Notes: generated by a model from the sequence alone, not told the origin. Counted from the first letter of the stretch, positions 37,001 to 42,732 are shown. The stretch: 64,000 nucleotides of DNA from Pedobacter cryoconitis (GCF_014200595.1 NZ_JACHCG010000006.1:62001-126000), one strand, 5' to 3'. Program-made: numbers and translations.

Positions 37001-38299
37001 AGAAGTACCTACATTAAAGTTTGCTGTATTCGTGATTACTCCGCCTGTTGGATAGTTATTAATCGTACCCGTCACTGTAAACGTTCCGGTAGCATTAGCC
37101 CCTAAACTAACAGTTGCGGATGACAGGCTGGTAGAGGTGAATCCGGTCGCTGAGCTATTTGCATTGCCATTTGTATTAAAAGCTACGGAGTTGATCTGAA
37201 AATTAGCAGGGAGCTGATTCAGCGCATCAGTAAATGCCAGGCCTGTTAAATTTGCATTAGTCTGATTAGTTAAAAAAATATTATAGGTTAATTGATCACC
37301 TACATTTGCGGTAAGTTTATCTACCGTTTTTTGTACACGTACCCCGCCCGGCGTAGTTACAATAAGATTTCTGATTTCGTGATTGTTATAACCACCACCC
37401 GTTGAAGATGCAAAGCCTATCTTAAGCTTAGGAGGGACCGTAGTCGCAGTTGTTAAAGTGTACTGAAAAAGCTGAGTAAAAGCGCCATTTGGAGTCGTAG
37501 TCCATCTTACGACTACTGAAAATGTATTTAAAGCACCTGTAGGAGTGATTTCTATCTGAACTCTCCTGTAAAATTGTGCGTCTGTGGGACGGGTTGGCGT
37601 CAGTGTGCCGTAGCCAATCTGACCTACAGAGGCTCCGGAGAGGTAGAGGTTTGAGGTAGCAAGAGCTGCGGTAGAGGGTCCTCTTAATACGACTGCATTC
37701 GGAGTTTGCCCCGGCCCTCCTTGTGTGGACGAGAAATTTCCAAATTCATCTAAACCAACACCAATATAACCGCCACTTAAACCATTCCCAGCTGCGGTTG
37801 CAGTATAACCCAGCGATCCCCCGTTAGGGCCTAATTTAAAAGGCGATGTGGTGGCATCAAAAAGGAATACTCCGATTCCATCTGCACCTCCGAATGCCGG
37901 ATTATCCGAACGCCATGTTTTATATTCAAAATCGGCCAGAACTCCTAATGTAGAAGGAAAAGACTGATTGATATAGGCATAACCAGCTTTGGTTAAAGCA
38001 GCAGGAGTAAGCCTTAACCATCCATTATTTGCCGGATCTACACCACCAGAAGTTAATATTGCATCTCCGCCAATTGTTATTCCGGCAGCAGAACTCCCTT
38101 TAAAGTTTTCTGTAATCGTAAACTGTGCATTTGCGTGTATTCCGATCAGCAGAAATAACAAAAGAAATCCAATCTTTTGGAATTGATGATAAATACTGAT
38201 TTTTCCCTTAACATATTGCGGCGCTTCCTTAAAAAGAGCTATACATTGTGAATTGTGGATTTTCAAGAAAGAGGGTCTTCGAGGGTAGATTAGTTTCAT
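25001..38299 (-). CDS. Giant T9SS-secreted surface adhesin with L-type lectin-like head and DUF11 repeats
   Basis: A 4,432-residue protein. Residues 1-58 are an unusually long signal peptide (hydrophobic core KIGFLLLFLLIGIHANA). Residues about 60-315 resemble a bacterial L-type lectin: GADGIGVFLFDA and GYIGVGLDEFGN are the carbohydrate/metal-site strands. From about residue 317 to 3,790 there are about 27 DUF11-type repeats of 127-130 residues (xITKSGPATAxAGxxITYTI pattern). Residues 3,791-4,010 are cadherin/tandem-95-like, two DUF7507-like units start near 4,014, and an Ig-like domain precedes the C-terminal gliding-motility-associated sorting domain (NLFTPNGDGTND, WGNEVF) from about 4,344. 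It should be exported by type IX secretion and anchored on the surface, probably for adhesion or gliding. First gene of the operon with SprF-like and OmpA-like proteins. No frameshift was seen despite the repeats. Confidence 0.92.
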   Translation of the reverse strand: MKLIYPRRPSFLKIHNSQCIALFKEAPQYVKGKISIYHQFQKIGFLLLFLLIGIHANAQFTITENFKGSSAAGITIGGDAILTSGGVDPANNGWLRLTPAALTKAGYAYINQSFPSTLGVLADFEYKTWRSDNPAFGGADGIGVFLFDATTSPFKLGPNGGSLGYTATAAGNGLSGGYIGVGLDEFGNFSSTQGGPGQTPNAVVLRGPSTAALATSNLYLSGASVGQIGYGTLTPTRPTDAQFYRRVQIEITPTGALNTFSVVVRWTTTPNGAFTQLFQYTLTTATTVPPKLKIGFASSTGGGYNNHEIRNLIVTTPGGVRVQKTVDKLTANVGDQLTYNIFLTNQTNANLTGLAFTDALNQLPANFQINSVAFNTNGNANSSATGFTSTSLSSATVSLGANATGTFTVTGTINNYPTGGVITNTANFNVGTSGVSDPDQTNDISTVNTTVPQNDLSITKAVDNATPRVNTNIAFTLSVKNNGTNPATAVKVTDLLPNGYTFISSNGTYNSTTGIWTVGNLAAGATTALTINAKVLGTGNYANTATVSAAEFDQNTANNTATNTPVPIAPYDLAIVKTATPTTAVAGQTLVYTLKLTNNGPSPILATDVINVTDNLPAGFTPVSYVAQNGTYTSSSGDWTGLTLASGTSSNLTITGTVSPTATAALSNTATVSTPTGITDPVPGNNTSTISTPVSRVLDLGVTKTSNPTTVVAGQALTYTITLTNNGPSGLLAADIVNVTDNLPAGFTPTTYTPANGTYTSTNGNWTGLTLASGQSTTLSIAGTASPSASGTLTNTVTVTPPTGTTDPVPGNNTATTPTTVTRQIDFSLTKTASPKPAIAGQTLTYTLTLKNNGISSLVASDIVNVTDNLPAGFTATSYTPSTGTYTSSNGNWTGLTLAGGQSTTLTIAGTLSASTPAGNLTNTAIVTPPTGITDPAPGNNTATDVTVATRVIDLGIAKTALPNPAVTGNTLTYTITLTNNGPGTLAAADVIQVIDNLPVGFTATTYTPAAGTYTSANGNWTGLTLASGQTTTLTITGTLAANATGSLSNTATVTVPAGITDPVPGNNISTVTTPVSRVIDLTVAKTAAPKPAIAGQPLTYTITLTNAGPGTLLASDVVKVTETLPAGFTASTFTPAAGTYTSANGNWTGLTLTSGQSTTLTITGTVSPVASGSLTNTVTITPPTGVTDPTPGNTATDVTPINRVIDFGVNKTASPATGIPGETLTYTITLTNNGPSTLQATDIISLTDNLPAGFTADTYAAGSGTYTSSNGNWTGLTLASGQTTTLTITGKIAVAATGSLSNTATVTPPAGITDPTPGNNTSTTTTNLTAKPVLTITKLGAAGLIAGNTATYTLNISNTGSSNAVGASITDIIPAALTGVNWTSTVAGAATITNGATGTGNNLSITANIPAGAANTVSVKITGTINPAATGNVSNTATVTPAEPTGTGSNSTVNANVTSTSGIVITKTGPSAATAGNQITYQVEVSNNGPSNATGTQISDIVPASLSNVSWTTQLTGTATITAGATGTGNTVNVTANVAAGTSNKVVIIVKGTIDPAFAGNITNTATATPAEPGSTPVNAQAVTTVKKLPVFTVTKSGPATATAGNAIVYTINVKNTGPSNSLNTQITDAVPAAITGVSWTATVTGGTASINSGATGTGNAIAVSGNFAANSTIQVVVSGTITSNASGTIVNTATATPSESGTVPVTSTPVNTALSAKSGLTIVKSVTPTVNSGSNITYTVEVGNTGPSDALNAHVQDAIPASILNTAWTSVVQGTASISAGATGTGNTLDATANIPAGAGNKIIFTITGKANPAFNGSISNTASVTATEPDSPSPTSTVNTIASRTPVLSITKSGPSSINAGETITYTIIVSNNSASDALNLAINDLVPATISGVSWTASTTGNAQVTGALTGNGNTINLNGNVASGTGNQITIVVTGKVAAGFSGPLINTATVTPAEAGTGPASATATTNVTRIPVLAIQKNGPATLSAGQAITYTISVKNISQANATASVITDAIPASILNPTWTTSTTGTATITAGANGTGSALSVTGNIGGNPADEILITISGTVNPATTANISNSATVTPVETGAVPKTAGPVITTITKKPSVTITKTGPATANAGETITYVINTVNNGPSNATALVITDAVPAELTAVTWTATSQGTSAITTGATGTGNAISVTGNLNAGNANTIQITVTGKLNANQVNTTLVNTATATPAEPGIAPVQSNTVNTTIANKNALTISKTGPSSVNAGENVVYNLTISNNGPSNALAAVITDQVTANLTNVNWTATVSGTATVTAATGTGNAVSVTGNIPAGAGNHINVRITGKLNPAFTGTSIANTATVTPAESGNNPSTSNTVTTGVTKTADLRILKSGSATAVAGQPVSYTIKVSNAGPGDVIGARVQDIIPASVLNPVWSVTTSGTAASNLLTGAGNVDLLANLKANGLDALDITINGTLDPLFNSGTPITNTATITPPAGVTDPTPGTSTATTTTSASANVRIVKSGPANVGAGEPIQYELRITNAGPSTAIGTVITDNLPAGVLNPTWTATATGGATVSAANGTGNVSLTSDIPSGTGTVIVMISGTVDPALTDGSPMPNTATAISTIADPETANNTAVSPTTITNSPDFRVSKSGPATANVGDPINYKIVITNSGTGNITGAQITDNVPASVRVTDWTATALYSSAIAGVPNAVVTGTTNAINIPSADIEAGTSNAIEIIVNGFVETTALPIFTNTVTVVAGNTRASSVTTSVNSSTDVHIEKQGPQSIAAGDNISYTIKVFNNGTVNATGLTINDVVPASVVVSDWTATVVGTATIQTGLSGNTNTIQTTGTIPAGDNSNYILITVNGKVPSNTLPSSINNIASVTLPAGLLDYNMANNTSAATTVITNNPTLQVSKSGPQTAVAGEQIHYIIQVANNGPSDAAGVNITDPVPPQLLNYTWTATSSGTAAITSAPVIGTMIPPAVTANIPQGAGNIITIDITGTVDPAFTGTFTNIAQAQTGADPAVVSPAVSTVVSKVTALNIRKSGPVSTSAGLPITYTIEVTNTGPSNALAAAITDAIPAVLQNVKWTATAASGAAITSGATGTGSVLAVEAAIPGSGNAKVLITITGDIPSGATAGLVNSATVTEPGNPAVTSNVITTTLTKTPGLVLVKSGPATAASGEKITYTLNLTNAGPSDATGTAVTDVIDPAVTNVQWTTTASGGAAINSGAAGTGNQVAANVNVPVGGTINVTITGDIDPAYYNSLTNTATATPAEPGIIPVTSTVTTVVKPVVNLAITKSGPATLLAGEEINYEIRVTNSGPSTALNAAISDIVQSDVTVQQWSVTQTGNTIITGASSGTSNTIATNANLTTGAGDALIIAIKGTVTPSFNGTITNTATVTAVEDPLNPVTSTPVVTAVSRKPVIKIVKTGPATLPAGATINYLITVNNEGTGDALNLDIADNIPAVLTGINWQATAAGSANIITPITGGNSSNISLKVNVPAGNGNTITITVSGKVPANNSVSPLVNTATATPAEIGVLPQTSTVSTVISRIPIIEITKSGPAHATAGTEVEYIITAVNTGISDALGTLITDAVPAALTNVSWVATPGGSATVTAGATGTNTNNVSVTANIPAGNTNTVTIRVTGFLPATVTANLQNTATVTPVEPGTTPQTTPPVTTTIDIVTDLAVTNTVNQALQKVGQPVTFTVQVTNNGPSNASGVKVTDLLPAGYMLTSQSATTGTYDPASGLWTIGNLANGAVTTLTIQANLAATGPYLTTAVVSGTETDPLLTNNTASIGVSTVNSDPVANPDVNTLLEDQTLTVTAANGLLINDTDIDNDVLSISKFTIAGITGDQPAGTAVFIPGKGTITINTDGGYTFAPVPDYNGAVPVITYTVIDGKGGAATSTLTLTVIPVNDAPSFIKGADQVLLQYSGAQTVPAWATAISAGPADEAAQKLNFLVTNANNTLFTTQPAIAPDGTLTFTPAFGATGTVIVTVILKDDGGTANGGVDQSAPQTFIITLTSGNSSMTLTKVANNTGTKAGDVITYTIVATNTGNVTLSNVVVRDPGADAGSIIPANIPAIIPGASATVTAKHTLTQADIDGGTYSNQAGATGTDPSGNPVDKPKSDDPDTPAPDDATVIVIGAKPTLIFVKTAAFSGNQITYTFTVKNTGTVTLNPVIFSDTKLGITGRSIPVNGGLNPGASASVTEVYTLTQADKDAGQVTNTAIAKAKDPSGNEVTATSGTEESNKNPTVIVVPKSPVAIDDKAEAKANTTIVIDVLANDNPGNSSFDKSTVVIITQPLHGKVVVNSDGTVSYTPDPGYSGPDNFTYQVKDRYGYLTNIASVSITLNFFEINIPNLFTPNGDGTNDVFEIRGLNQYGDNELSIVNRWGNEVFRQKNYQNTWSGEGLNEGTYYYLLRVKPKGGNGDWQVFKGYITLIRTFKK
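27290..34303 (-). repeat. Class B DUF11 repeats of the giant adhesin (about 18 units)
   Basis: Eighteen tandem coding repeats of about 389 bp (residues about 1,333-3,670). Each unit runs from a KSGPATAxAG start through NNGPSNA, ITDxxPAxLTxVxW, a GATGTGN turn, and ends NTATVTPAE. They are clearly related but not identical, consistent with old or selected expansion. Confidence 0.88.
34304..36589 (-). repeat. Class A DUF11 repeats of the giant adhesin (6 units)
   Basis: Six tandem units of about 381 bp (residues about 571-1,332), marked by DNLPAGFT, GTYTSxNGNWTGLTLASGQ (quoted by landmarks GNWTGL and LASGQ) and PGNNT. They are more alike than the class B units; the segment encoding GNWTGLTL recurs near 34475, 34855, 35232, 35614, 35998 and 36380, a regular 380-bp period. 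Confidence 0.88.
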
Positions 38300-39275
38300 A
38301 GCAAAACTTTTGACGTGTAGTAGATTAGGTTAACCAATATGAAACCGGTTGCCCGGTTATATGGCATTATACTTTGGAAAATAATATCAAACAGAAGTTG
38401 ATTCCAGGGGTTACCCTAAAAATCGTATCTGATTAATGTATATATCCGTAGTCAGAATTTTTGGAAAAGAGAAGATGGAAGTTTGAATGTAGATTTTTTT
38501 CATACTTTAATAGCTTTAGATACGTTATAGATCGTAATGCCTCAGTATATTATGAAGTATACAAAGGATTCTTGCTTTTTTTAGGTCTTGGTAGATGTGT
38601 AAAAGAAGAAAGGGTACTAGGTATTTTATATCAGGTTAGATAAATAATAGTTAAAAAGCATCTTATTTAAAAAGTACGTTTATTTGTGTACTTTTTTTCA
38701 TACAAAATACTTGTCTATTGAGTGTCGGATCAAGAATTGTGCCGCTACTTGCCTGAAATGCATGTGTTTAGCTTATTGTTGAACAAAGTTAAACAGAATA
38801 AAAGCTCACCTTTTAATTTCTTTAGAATTGATTTAACGATTTAGCTAATGAATGGTTTTGTCGGTTAAGAATTGATAATTTCTTGTGATTTATTTTATTT
38901 TTCACGTTTAGTTAAGGCGACCGATGAAGACCTTTTTTTTCGCACAGCTCTTTTAAACCCCGAATTATTCTTTTGAAGAGTAGTGTAGTGTGGATTTTTA
39001 AATGGAAAGATTAAACGTTGAAATTCCAGTTTTATGATATTTTTTTGAAATTTATCACTACTGATAACCATTCTTATTTTGGTTTGTTTTTTTTAAATAA
39101 ATAAATTTATTTTTCTTTCAAATATTAATCTGATAAGCTATGATTTTTGTCTGATTTTTTATTCAGGCGTCCTTTTTAGAAATGCAATTTGTGTTCAGTT
39201 TAATACAATCTATCTGTTGAAAGTAAAGTGTATTCCGTGATTATAATTGAAGGGATTTTTAAGATTTACGGAGCA
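38300..39275. other. AT-rich intergenic region upstream of the giant adhesin gene
   Basis: Nearly 1 kb without a convincing gene. The only open frame (38461-38643, plus strand, 60 codons) is Cys/Phe/Tyr-rich and looks spurious. The part next to the adhesin must hold its promoter and leader, but no exact TAnnTTTG box was found on the minus strand. A 6-bp inverted repeat AACCGG-N4-CCGGTT lies at 38343-38358, 44 bases upstream of the start codon, and could be an operator. The rest is long T- and A-runs. Confidence 0.6.
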
Positions 39276-39310
39276 AAAAAAAGTCTTTCAGCATGAACTG
39301 AAAGACTTTT
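39276..39310 (-). terminator. Terminator of the 71-residue-repeat protein gene (repeat copy 1)
   Basis: A 13-bp stem (AAAAGTCTTTCAG with its complement) and 6-base loop, with eight A's on the left that form the T-run on the minus strand. It lies 57 bases past the gene's stop. The same 35-base sequence recurs exactly at 40876-40910. Confidence 0.9.
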
Positions 39311-39367
39311 AGAGTAGGATATAGAAAGATTCAAATCTTCCAGATCCGGGGGATAATCAGTTTATTC

Positions 39368-40705
39368 TTATTTAATAAGTTTTGATACCAGGTCTTTTAA
39401 CTCGTTTATTTGTTGTTGCTGTAATTTATTCTGTTGATCAGTTTCTCTTTTTTGCTGATCGGCTTTCTGTTTTTGTTGAATAAGGTACAACGTCAGCTCT
39501 TCTACTTTTTTAACTAACAATTTGTTAATTTCACCCAGGTTAATACCTTTCATTTCGACTTCCTTTTCTGTTGGCATGTCTGGTAAATGATGATTTTTAT
39601 CAACAAATAATTTTACCTCATCGAGCGATAGAAGATTATATTCTGGCTTGAATACATAATCTGGCCATGCTCCATTCCCATTCAAGTCAACTAATACTTC
39701 TTTTGAATGGATAGTGCCATTAACAGTTAATCTTGAATCAGGTGACGTTGTTCCTATCCCTACATTACCGCCCTGAAAGGCTAAAACAGGAAAAGGTGTG
39801 CCATTTAGCAATTGTGTAAATCTGTAATCAATACCACGTTCGCTATTGTAATTTGATAAAGTTAAGTTATAGCCTGCAAGTGACGGATCCCATTCCTGCA
39901 TTGGAACGTCTTTAAAGGCGGTGGGAGATTTGAGTATATGCAGAGGGACATCAGGATTTGTTGTACCAATACCTACATTTCCGGCCTGGAAAGTTAAAAC
40001 AGGTATAGCTATGTTATTGTGAAGTTGTGTAAATCTGTAATCGATTCCATGCGTACCGTTGTAATTTGATAGCGTCAGATTGTAACCTGAAGTTGATGGA
40101 TCCCATTCTTGCATAGGAACGTCTTTGAGCGAAGCAGGTGATTTTAGTATATGTAACGGAGCGGTGGGTTCTGTTGTACCTATACCTACATTTCCAGCCT
40201 GGAAAGTTAAAACGGGTATAGGTATATTATTATGAAGCTGAGTAAATCTGTAATCAATTCCATGCAAACCACTATAATTAGATAATGTTAAGTTATAACC
40301 TTCGGTTGACGGATCCCATTCCTGCATAGGAGCATCTTTGAGTGTAGTTGGAGATCTGAGGACATGAAGTGCTGCGGTTGGATTTACTGTACCAATACCT
40401 ACATTACCTCCTTGAAATGTCAGGATAGGAAAAGCTATGCCGTTACTCAGCTGAGTAAACCTGTAATCAATACCTCTTATGCTATTGAAATTTGATAAAG
40501 TTAAGTTATAGCCGCCAGCTACAGATGGATCCCACTTTTGCATTGGTACAGCTACTGTGCTTGATGTAGGTTTAAGGATATGCAGCGGGACATCCGGGTT
40601 TGTTATGCCAATACCTACGTTTCCGGTTGGAGATAGTTGGTTATTTTGCGCATTGGATATGTAGCCAACTAATACTATGGCAATAGTTAAGTAAATTTTC
40701 TTCAT
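39368..40705 (-). CDS. Secreted repeat protein with GNVGIGTTNP modules (tail-fibre-like)
   Basis: A 445-residue exported protein with signal peptide MKKIYLTIAIVLVGYISNAQ. It consists of four tandem 71-residue modules, each starting GNVGIGTTNP and containing MQEWDPS, GYNLTLSNY and GIDYRFTQL. A fifth GNVGIG then starts the tail, which has LSLDEVKLFVDKNHHLPDMP and a glutamine-rich coiled coil (KQKADQQKRETDQQ region). GNVGIGTTxP repeats and the HLPDMPT tail occur in many Bacteroidetes secreted proteins and resemble phage tail-fibre segments, but here there is no peptidase S74 chaperone, no phage genes nearby and a Sec signal. Function unknown; perhaps a trimeric surface fibre. It sits between two copies of the same terminator. 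Confidence 0.88.
   Translation of the reverse strand: MKKIYLTIAIVLVGYISNAQNNQLSPTGNVGIGITNPDVPLHILKPTSSTVAVPMQKWDPSVAGGYNLTLSNFNSIRGIDYRFTQLSNGIAFPILTFQGGNVGIGTVNPTAALHVLRSPTTLKDAPMQEWDPSTEGYNLTLSNYSGLHGIDYRFTQLHNNIPIPVLTFQAGNVGIGTTEPTAPLHILKSPASLKDVPMQEWDPSTSGYNLTLSNYNGTHGIDYRFTQLHNNIAIPVLTFQAGNVGIGTTNPDVPLHILKSPTAFKDVPMQEWDPSLAGYNLTLSNYNSERGIDYRFTQLLNGTPFPVLAFQGGNVGIGTTSPDSRLTVNGTIHSKEVLVDLNGNGAWPDYVFKPEYNLLSLDEVKLFVDKNHHLPDMPTEKEVEMKGINLGEINKLLVKKVEELTLYLIQQKQKADQQKRETDQQNKLQQQQINELKDLVSKLIK
39760..40625 (-). repeat. Four tandem 71-codon repeats in the fibre-like gene
   Basis: In-frame units of about 213 bp, visible as the recurring segment for GNVGIG near 39762, 39972, 40188, 40400 and 40613. 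The two middle units are the most similar (both with LHNN and LTFQAGNVGIGTT), suggesting a recent duplication of those. Confidence 0.88.
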
Positions 40706-40875
40706 ACAAAGAGAATGATAAGTTATTTTATTTAAGCCAAATGTAAATTAAAATTTCTTTTAAAATCTAATGTATTTATTTATATGAGGTGTTTGTTTTT
40801 ATAAAGTTTAATGTCAGATACTTGTGGTGACTTCTGCTATATTGGAAAAACAAGCAATGAATAAGTTTTGTAAAT

Positions 40876-40910
40876 AAAAAAAGTCTTTCAGCATGAACTG
40901 AAAGACTTTT
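40876..40910 (-). terminator. Terminator downstream of the tRNA genes (repeat copy 2)
   Basis: Identical over 35 bases to 39276-39310, at a distance of exactly 1,600 bp, and 14 bases past the 3' end of tRNA-Tyr on the minus strand. It has T-runs on both strands, so it is likely to terminate the tRNA transcript. It also sits upstream of the repeat-protein gene, insulating it from the tRNA operon. Confidence 0.88.
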
Positions 40911-40923
40911 TTTTAACTAGTAG

Positions 40924-41009
40924 TGGTGGGGGGAGAAGGATTCGAACCTTCGAAGTCTCGCGACAACAGAGTTACAGTCTGTCCCATTTGGCCACTCTGG
41001 TATCCCCCC
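40924..41009 (-). tRNA. tRNA-Tyr (GTA)
   Basis: On the minus strand the gene starts GGGGGGATACCAGAGTGG and folds as a class II tRNA with a long variable arm. The anticodon loop CTGTAAC places GTA at 34-36, giving tyrosine. The T-arm (GGTTCGAATCC) is canonical, the acceptor is six G-C pairs, and CCA appears encoded at 40924-40926. It lies 19 bases downstream of tRNA-Ala, in one transcript. Confidence 0.93.
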
Positions 41010-41028
41010 GATCATTTTGATTCTCTTG

Positions 41029-41102
41029 TGGAGAATAGCGGAGTCGAACCGCTGACCTCTTGCCTGCCAGGCAAGCGCTCTAGCCAACTGAGCTAATCCC
41101 CC
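41029..41102 (-). tRNA. tRNA-Ala (GGC)
   Basis: On the minus strand the gene begins GGGGGATTAGCTCAGTTGG. The anticodon arm is CTTGC-CTGGCAG-GCAAG, so the anticodon is GGC (alanine), not GCC. The acceptor stem has the G3:U70 pair that identifies alanine tRNAs. The T-arm GCGGTTCGACTCCGC is canonical, and CCA is not encoded. First of a two-tRNA unit. Confidence 0.92.
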
Positions 41103-41345
41103 GGGGTGGCAAAAGTAATTAAATTTGGATGGGATGCAAATTAAATAATGAAAATATTGTCCCTTATATACTTAACTACGGCTATAATGGTGTTTAATTG
41201 GTTGAATATGTTGAACTTGTGCAGAATTAAATAAGTTAACAATTTATTGAGTTATTCGTTTTAACCTGAAAAGCAATGAATATTTCGCATTGAGTTAACA
41301 GTATAAATGCAAATTGCCCCGGAATTTACGCTTATAAATCAGCTA

Positions 41346-42542
41346 ATGCGAAAACTTATACTTCTTTTACTCGTCTTTGTTCTGGGATGTATCAGGATTG
41401 CTGTTGCTGGTTTACCATCAGAAAATACTTTTTTACTCTCAGAAAGATCTACTGTAAGCATCCTCACCTGTAGTAAAACAAGTAAATATATTTATGCCTT
41501 ATTTGGCCATAGTGCAGTCAGGATCACAGATCAGGAAAGGCAGCTGGATCTGGTCTATAACTATGGGACATTTGATACTGATGATCCCAACTTTTATATC
41601 AATTTTATTAGCGGAAGAATGAAATATTCTTTATCCGTTTCCACTTATCATTCCTTTTTACAGGAATATATAACAACTCAACAAACGGTTTCCGCCCAAA
41701 AACTTAACCTGACGCTGAAAGAGAAAAATAAACTCTTTTTACTGCTGAATGAACAACTCAAACCAACCCATAAATATTACTATTATGATTTTATAAAGAA
41801 TAATTGTGCAACAAAAATAGTTGACCTGTTAGCACAGACCATAGGGCCTGATTTTGACTATTCCCTTTCTGTGGCTAACCAGGGCACAGGTAATCCGGTT
41901 AGAACACTGGTGAGTAATTATCTGACAAATGATGCTCTGTATATGATCGGAATAAATGTTTTATTAGGAAGCAAAGCAGATATAACTTCCAGCAAGGCTG
42001 TCAGCTTATTTCTACCCGATACTTTGCAAAAGAGACTAGACCAGATTCAATTGCGAAAGCGTAAAATGGCTGACCCAGCTGCTTTTTTATTCATACCCGG
42101 CAAAGAAGAACATGTTTCTCCAAATGTTTTAACTACTTCTCTCTACAGTTTTTTATTAATCCTCTTATTGATCAGTCCGTTTATAGAGCGGGTAAGCGGT
42201 GCAAATAAATTAATGATGTGGGTAACTATAACCGTTTTTACAATGGCCGGTTTGCTCGGTTTTTTACTGCTCTATCTGTCCCTGTTTTCCAGTTTGGAAT
42301 TAGTGAAGTATAATTTAAACCTGCTGTGGTGTCATCCCTTTTATCTGCTGGTTTTCTGTAAAAAAATCAGTAAACCTTTAGCAGTAATTTTCCTGACCAG
42401 TATAGTCATGTTCGTTATGTTATATTTTAAAACAATGAGTTTTCTGGTTATACTTCCGATTCTGATTTTACTGATTGTACTATTATCTCTTCACTACAAT
42501 ACTTCTGCCAGTAACCAGGTTAAAGGTGTAAATACGGTATAG
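41346..42542 (+). CDS. DUF4105 membrane protein, candidate lipoprotein N-acyltransferase (Lnb-like)
   Basis: A 398-residue protein from the ATG at 41346, chosen because it begins a clean signal peptide (MRKLILLLLVFVLGC). The frame opens 13 codons earlier. The exported domain (about residues 25-230) has the DUF4105 landmarks ALFGHSAVRITD, VYNYGTFDTDDPNFY and KNNCATKIVDLL, with a conserved His and Cys that resemble an NlpC/P60-like papain-type site. The C-terminal part carries about five membrane segments (SLYSFLLILLLIS, WVTITVFTMAGLLGFLLLYL and others). Bacteroides Lnb, which N-acylates lipoproteins, belongs to DUF4105 to my knowledge, so that role is a reasonable but unproven inference. The last 20 codons overlap a convergent small ORF. 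Confidence 0.82.
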   Translation: MRKLILLLLVFVLGCIRIAVAGLPSENTFLLSERSTVSILTCSKTSKYIYALFGHSAVRITDQERQLDLVYNYGTFDTDDPNFYINFISGRMKYSLSVSTYHSFLQEYITTQQTVSAQKLNLTLKEKNKLFLLLNEQLKPTHKYYYYDFIKNNCATKIVDLLAQTIGPDFDYSLSVANQGTGNPVRTLVSNYLTNDALYMIGINVLLGSKADITSSKAVSLFLPDTLQKRLDQIQLRKRKMADPAAFLFIPGKEEHVSPNVLTTSLYSFLLILLLISPFIERVSGANKLMMWVTITVFTMAGLLGFLLLYLSLFSSLELVKYNLNLLWCHPFYLLVFCKKISKPLAVIFLTSIVMFVMLYFKTMSFLVILPILILLIVLLSLHYNTSASNQVKGVNTV

Positions 42543-42665
42543 TCCGTCATCACTGATATCAATCGTTTCTACTAAACCTGTTTTACTAAAAGTATCGGTT
42601 ACTAAACTACCTTTCTTAACCTCCTGTAATACATCGGTGGGCGTGTCATTGTTCAATCTGATCAT
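42483..42665 (-). CDS. Hypothetical protein, 60 residues
   Basis: A small protein MIRLNNDTPTDVLQEVKKG... with a balanced, soluble composition and a beta-like end (YRIYTFNLVTGRSIVVKR). No family recognised. Its 3' end overlaps the end of the DUF4105 gene by 60 bases on the opposite strand, which is unusual; but the part outside the overlap reads like real protein. The start codon has no competing upstream frame. Confidence 0.5.
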   Translation of the reverse strand: MIRLNNDTPTDVLQEVKKGSLVTDTFSKTGLVETIDISDDGLYRIYTFNLVTGRSIVVKR

Positions 42666-42732
42666 AGTTTCTGCTGTGAAATATTAAGATAGCTATCAGA
42701 AACAAAGATAAGGGCATCTATTCGCTTATCAG

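Noticed and set aside
38461..38643. Plus-strand 60-codon ORF in the AT-rich region upstream of the adhesin
   Set aside because: Composition (Phe, Tyr, Arg, Cys rich) is typical of chance frames in T-rich DNA and no family was recognised.
39368..40705. Calling the GNVGIG-repeat gene a prophage tail fibre
   Set aside because: It has a Sec signal peptide, no S74 autoprocessing domain and no phage structural or lysis genes nearby.
41029..41102. Reading the second tRNA as tRNA-Gly (GCC)
   Set aside because: The 7-base anticodon loop is CTGGCAG, giving GGC, and the acceptor has G3:U70, so it is tRNA-Ala.
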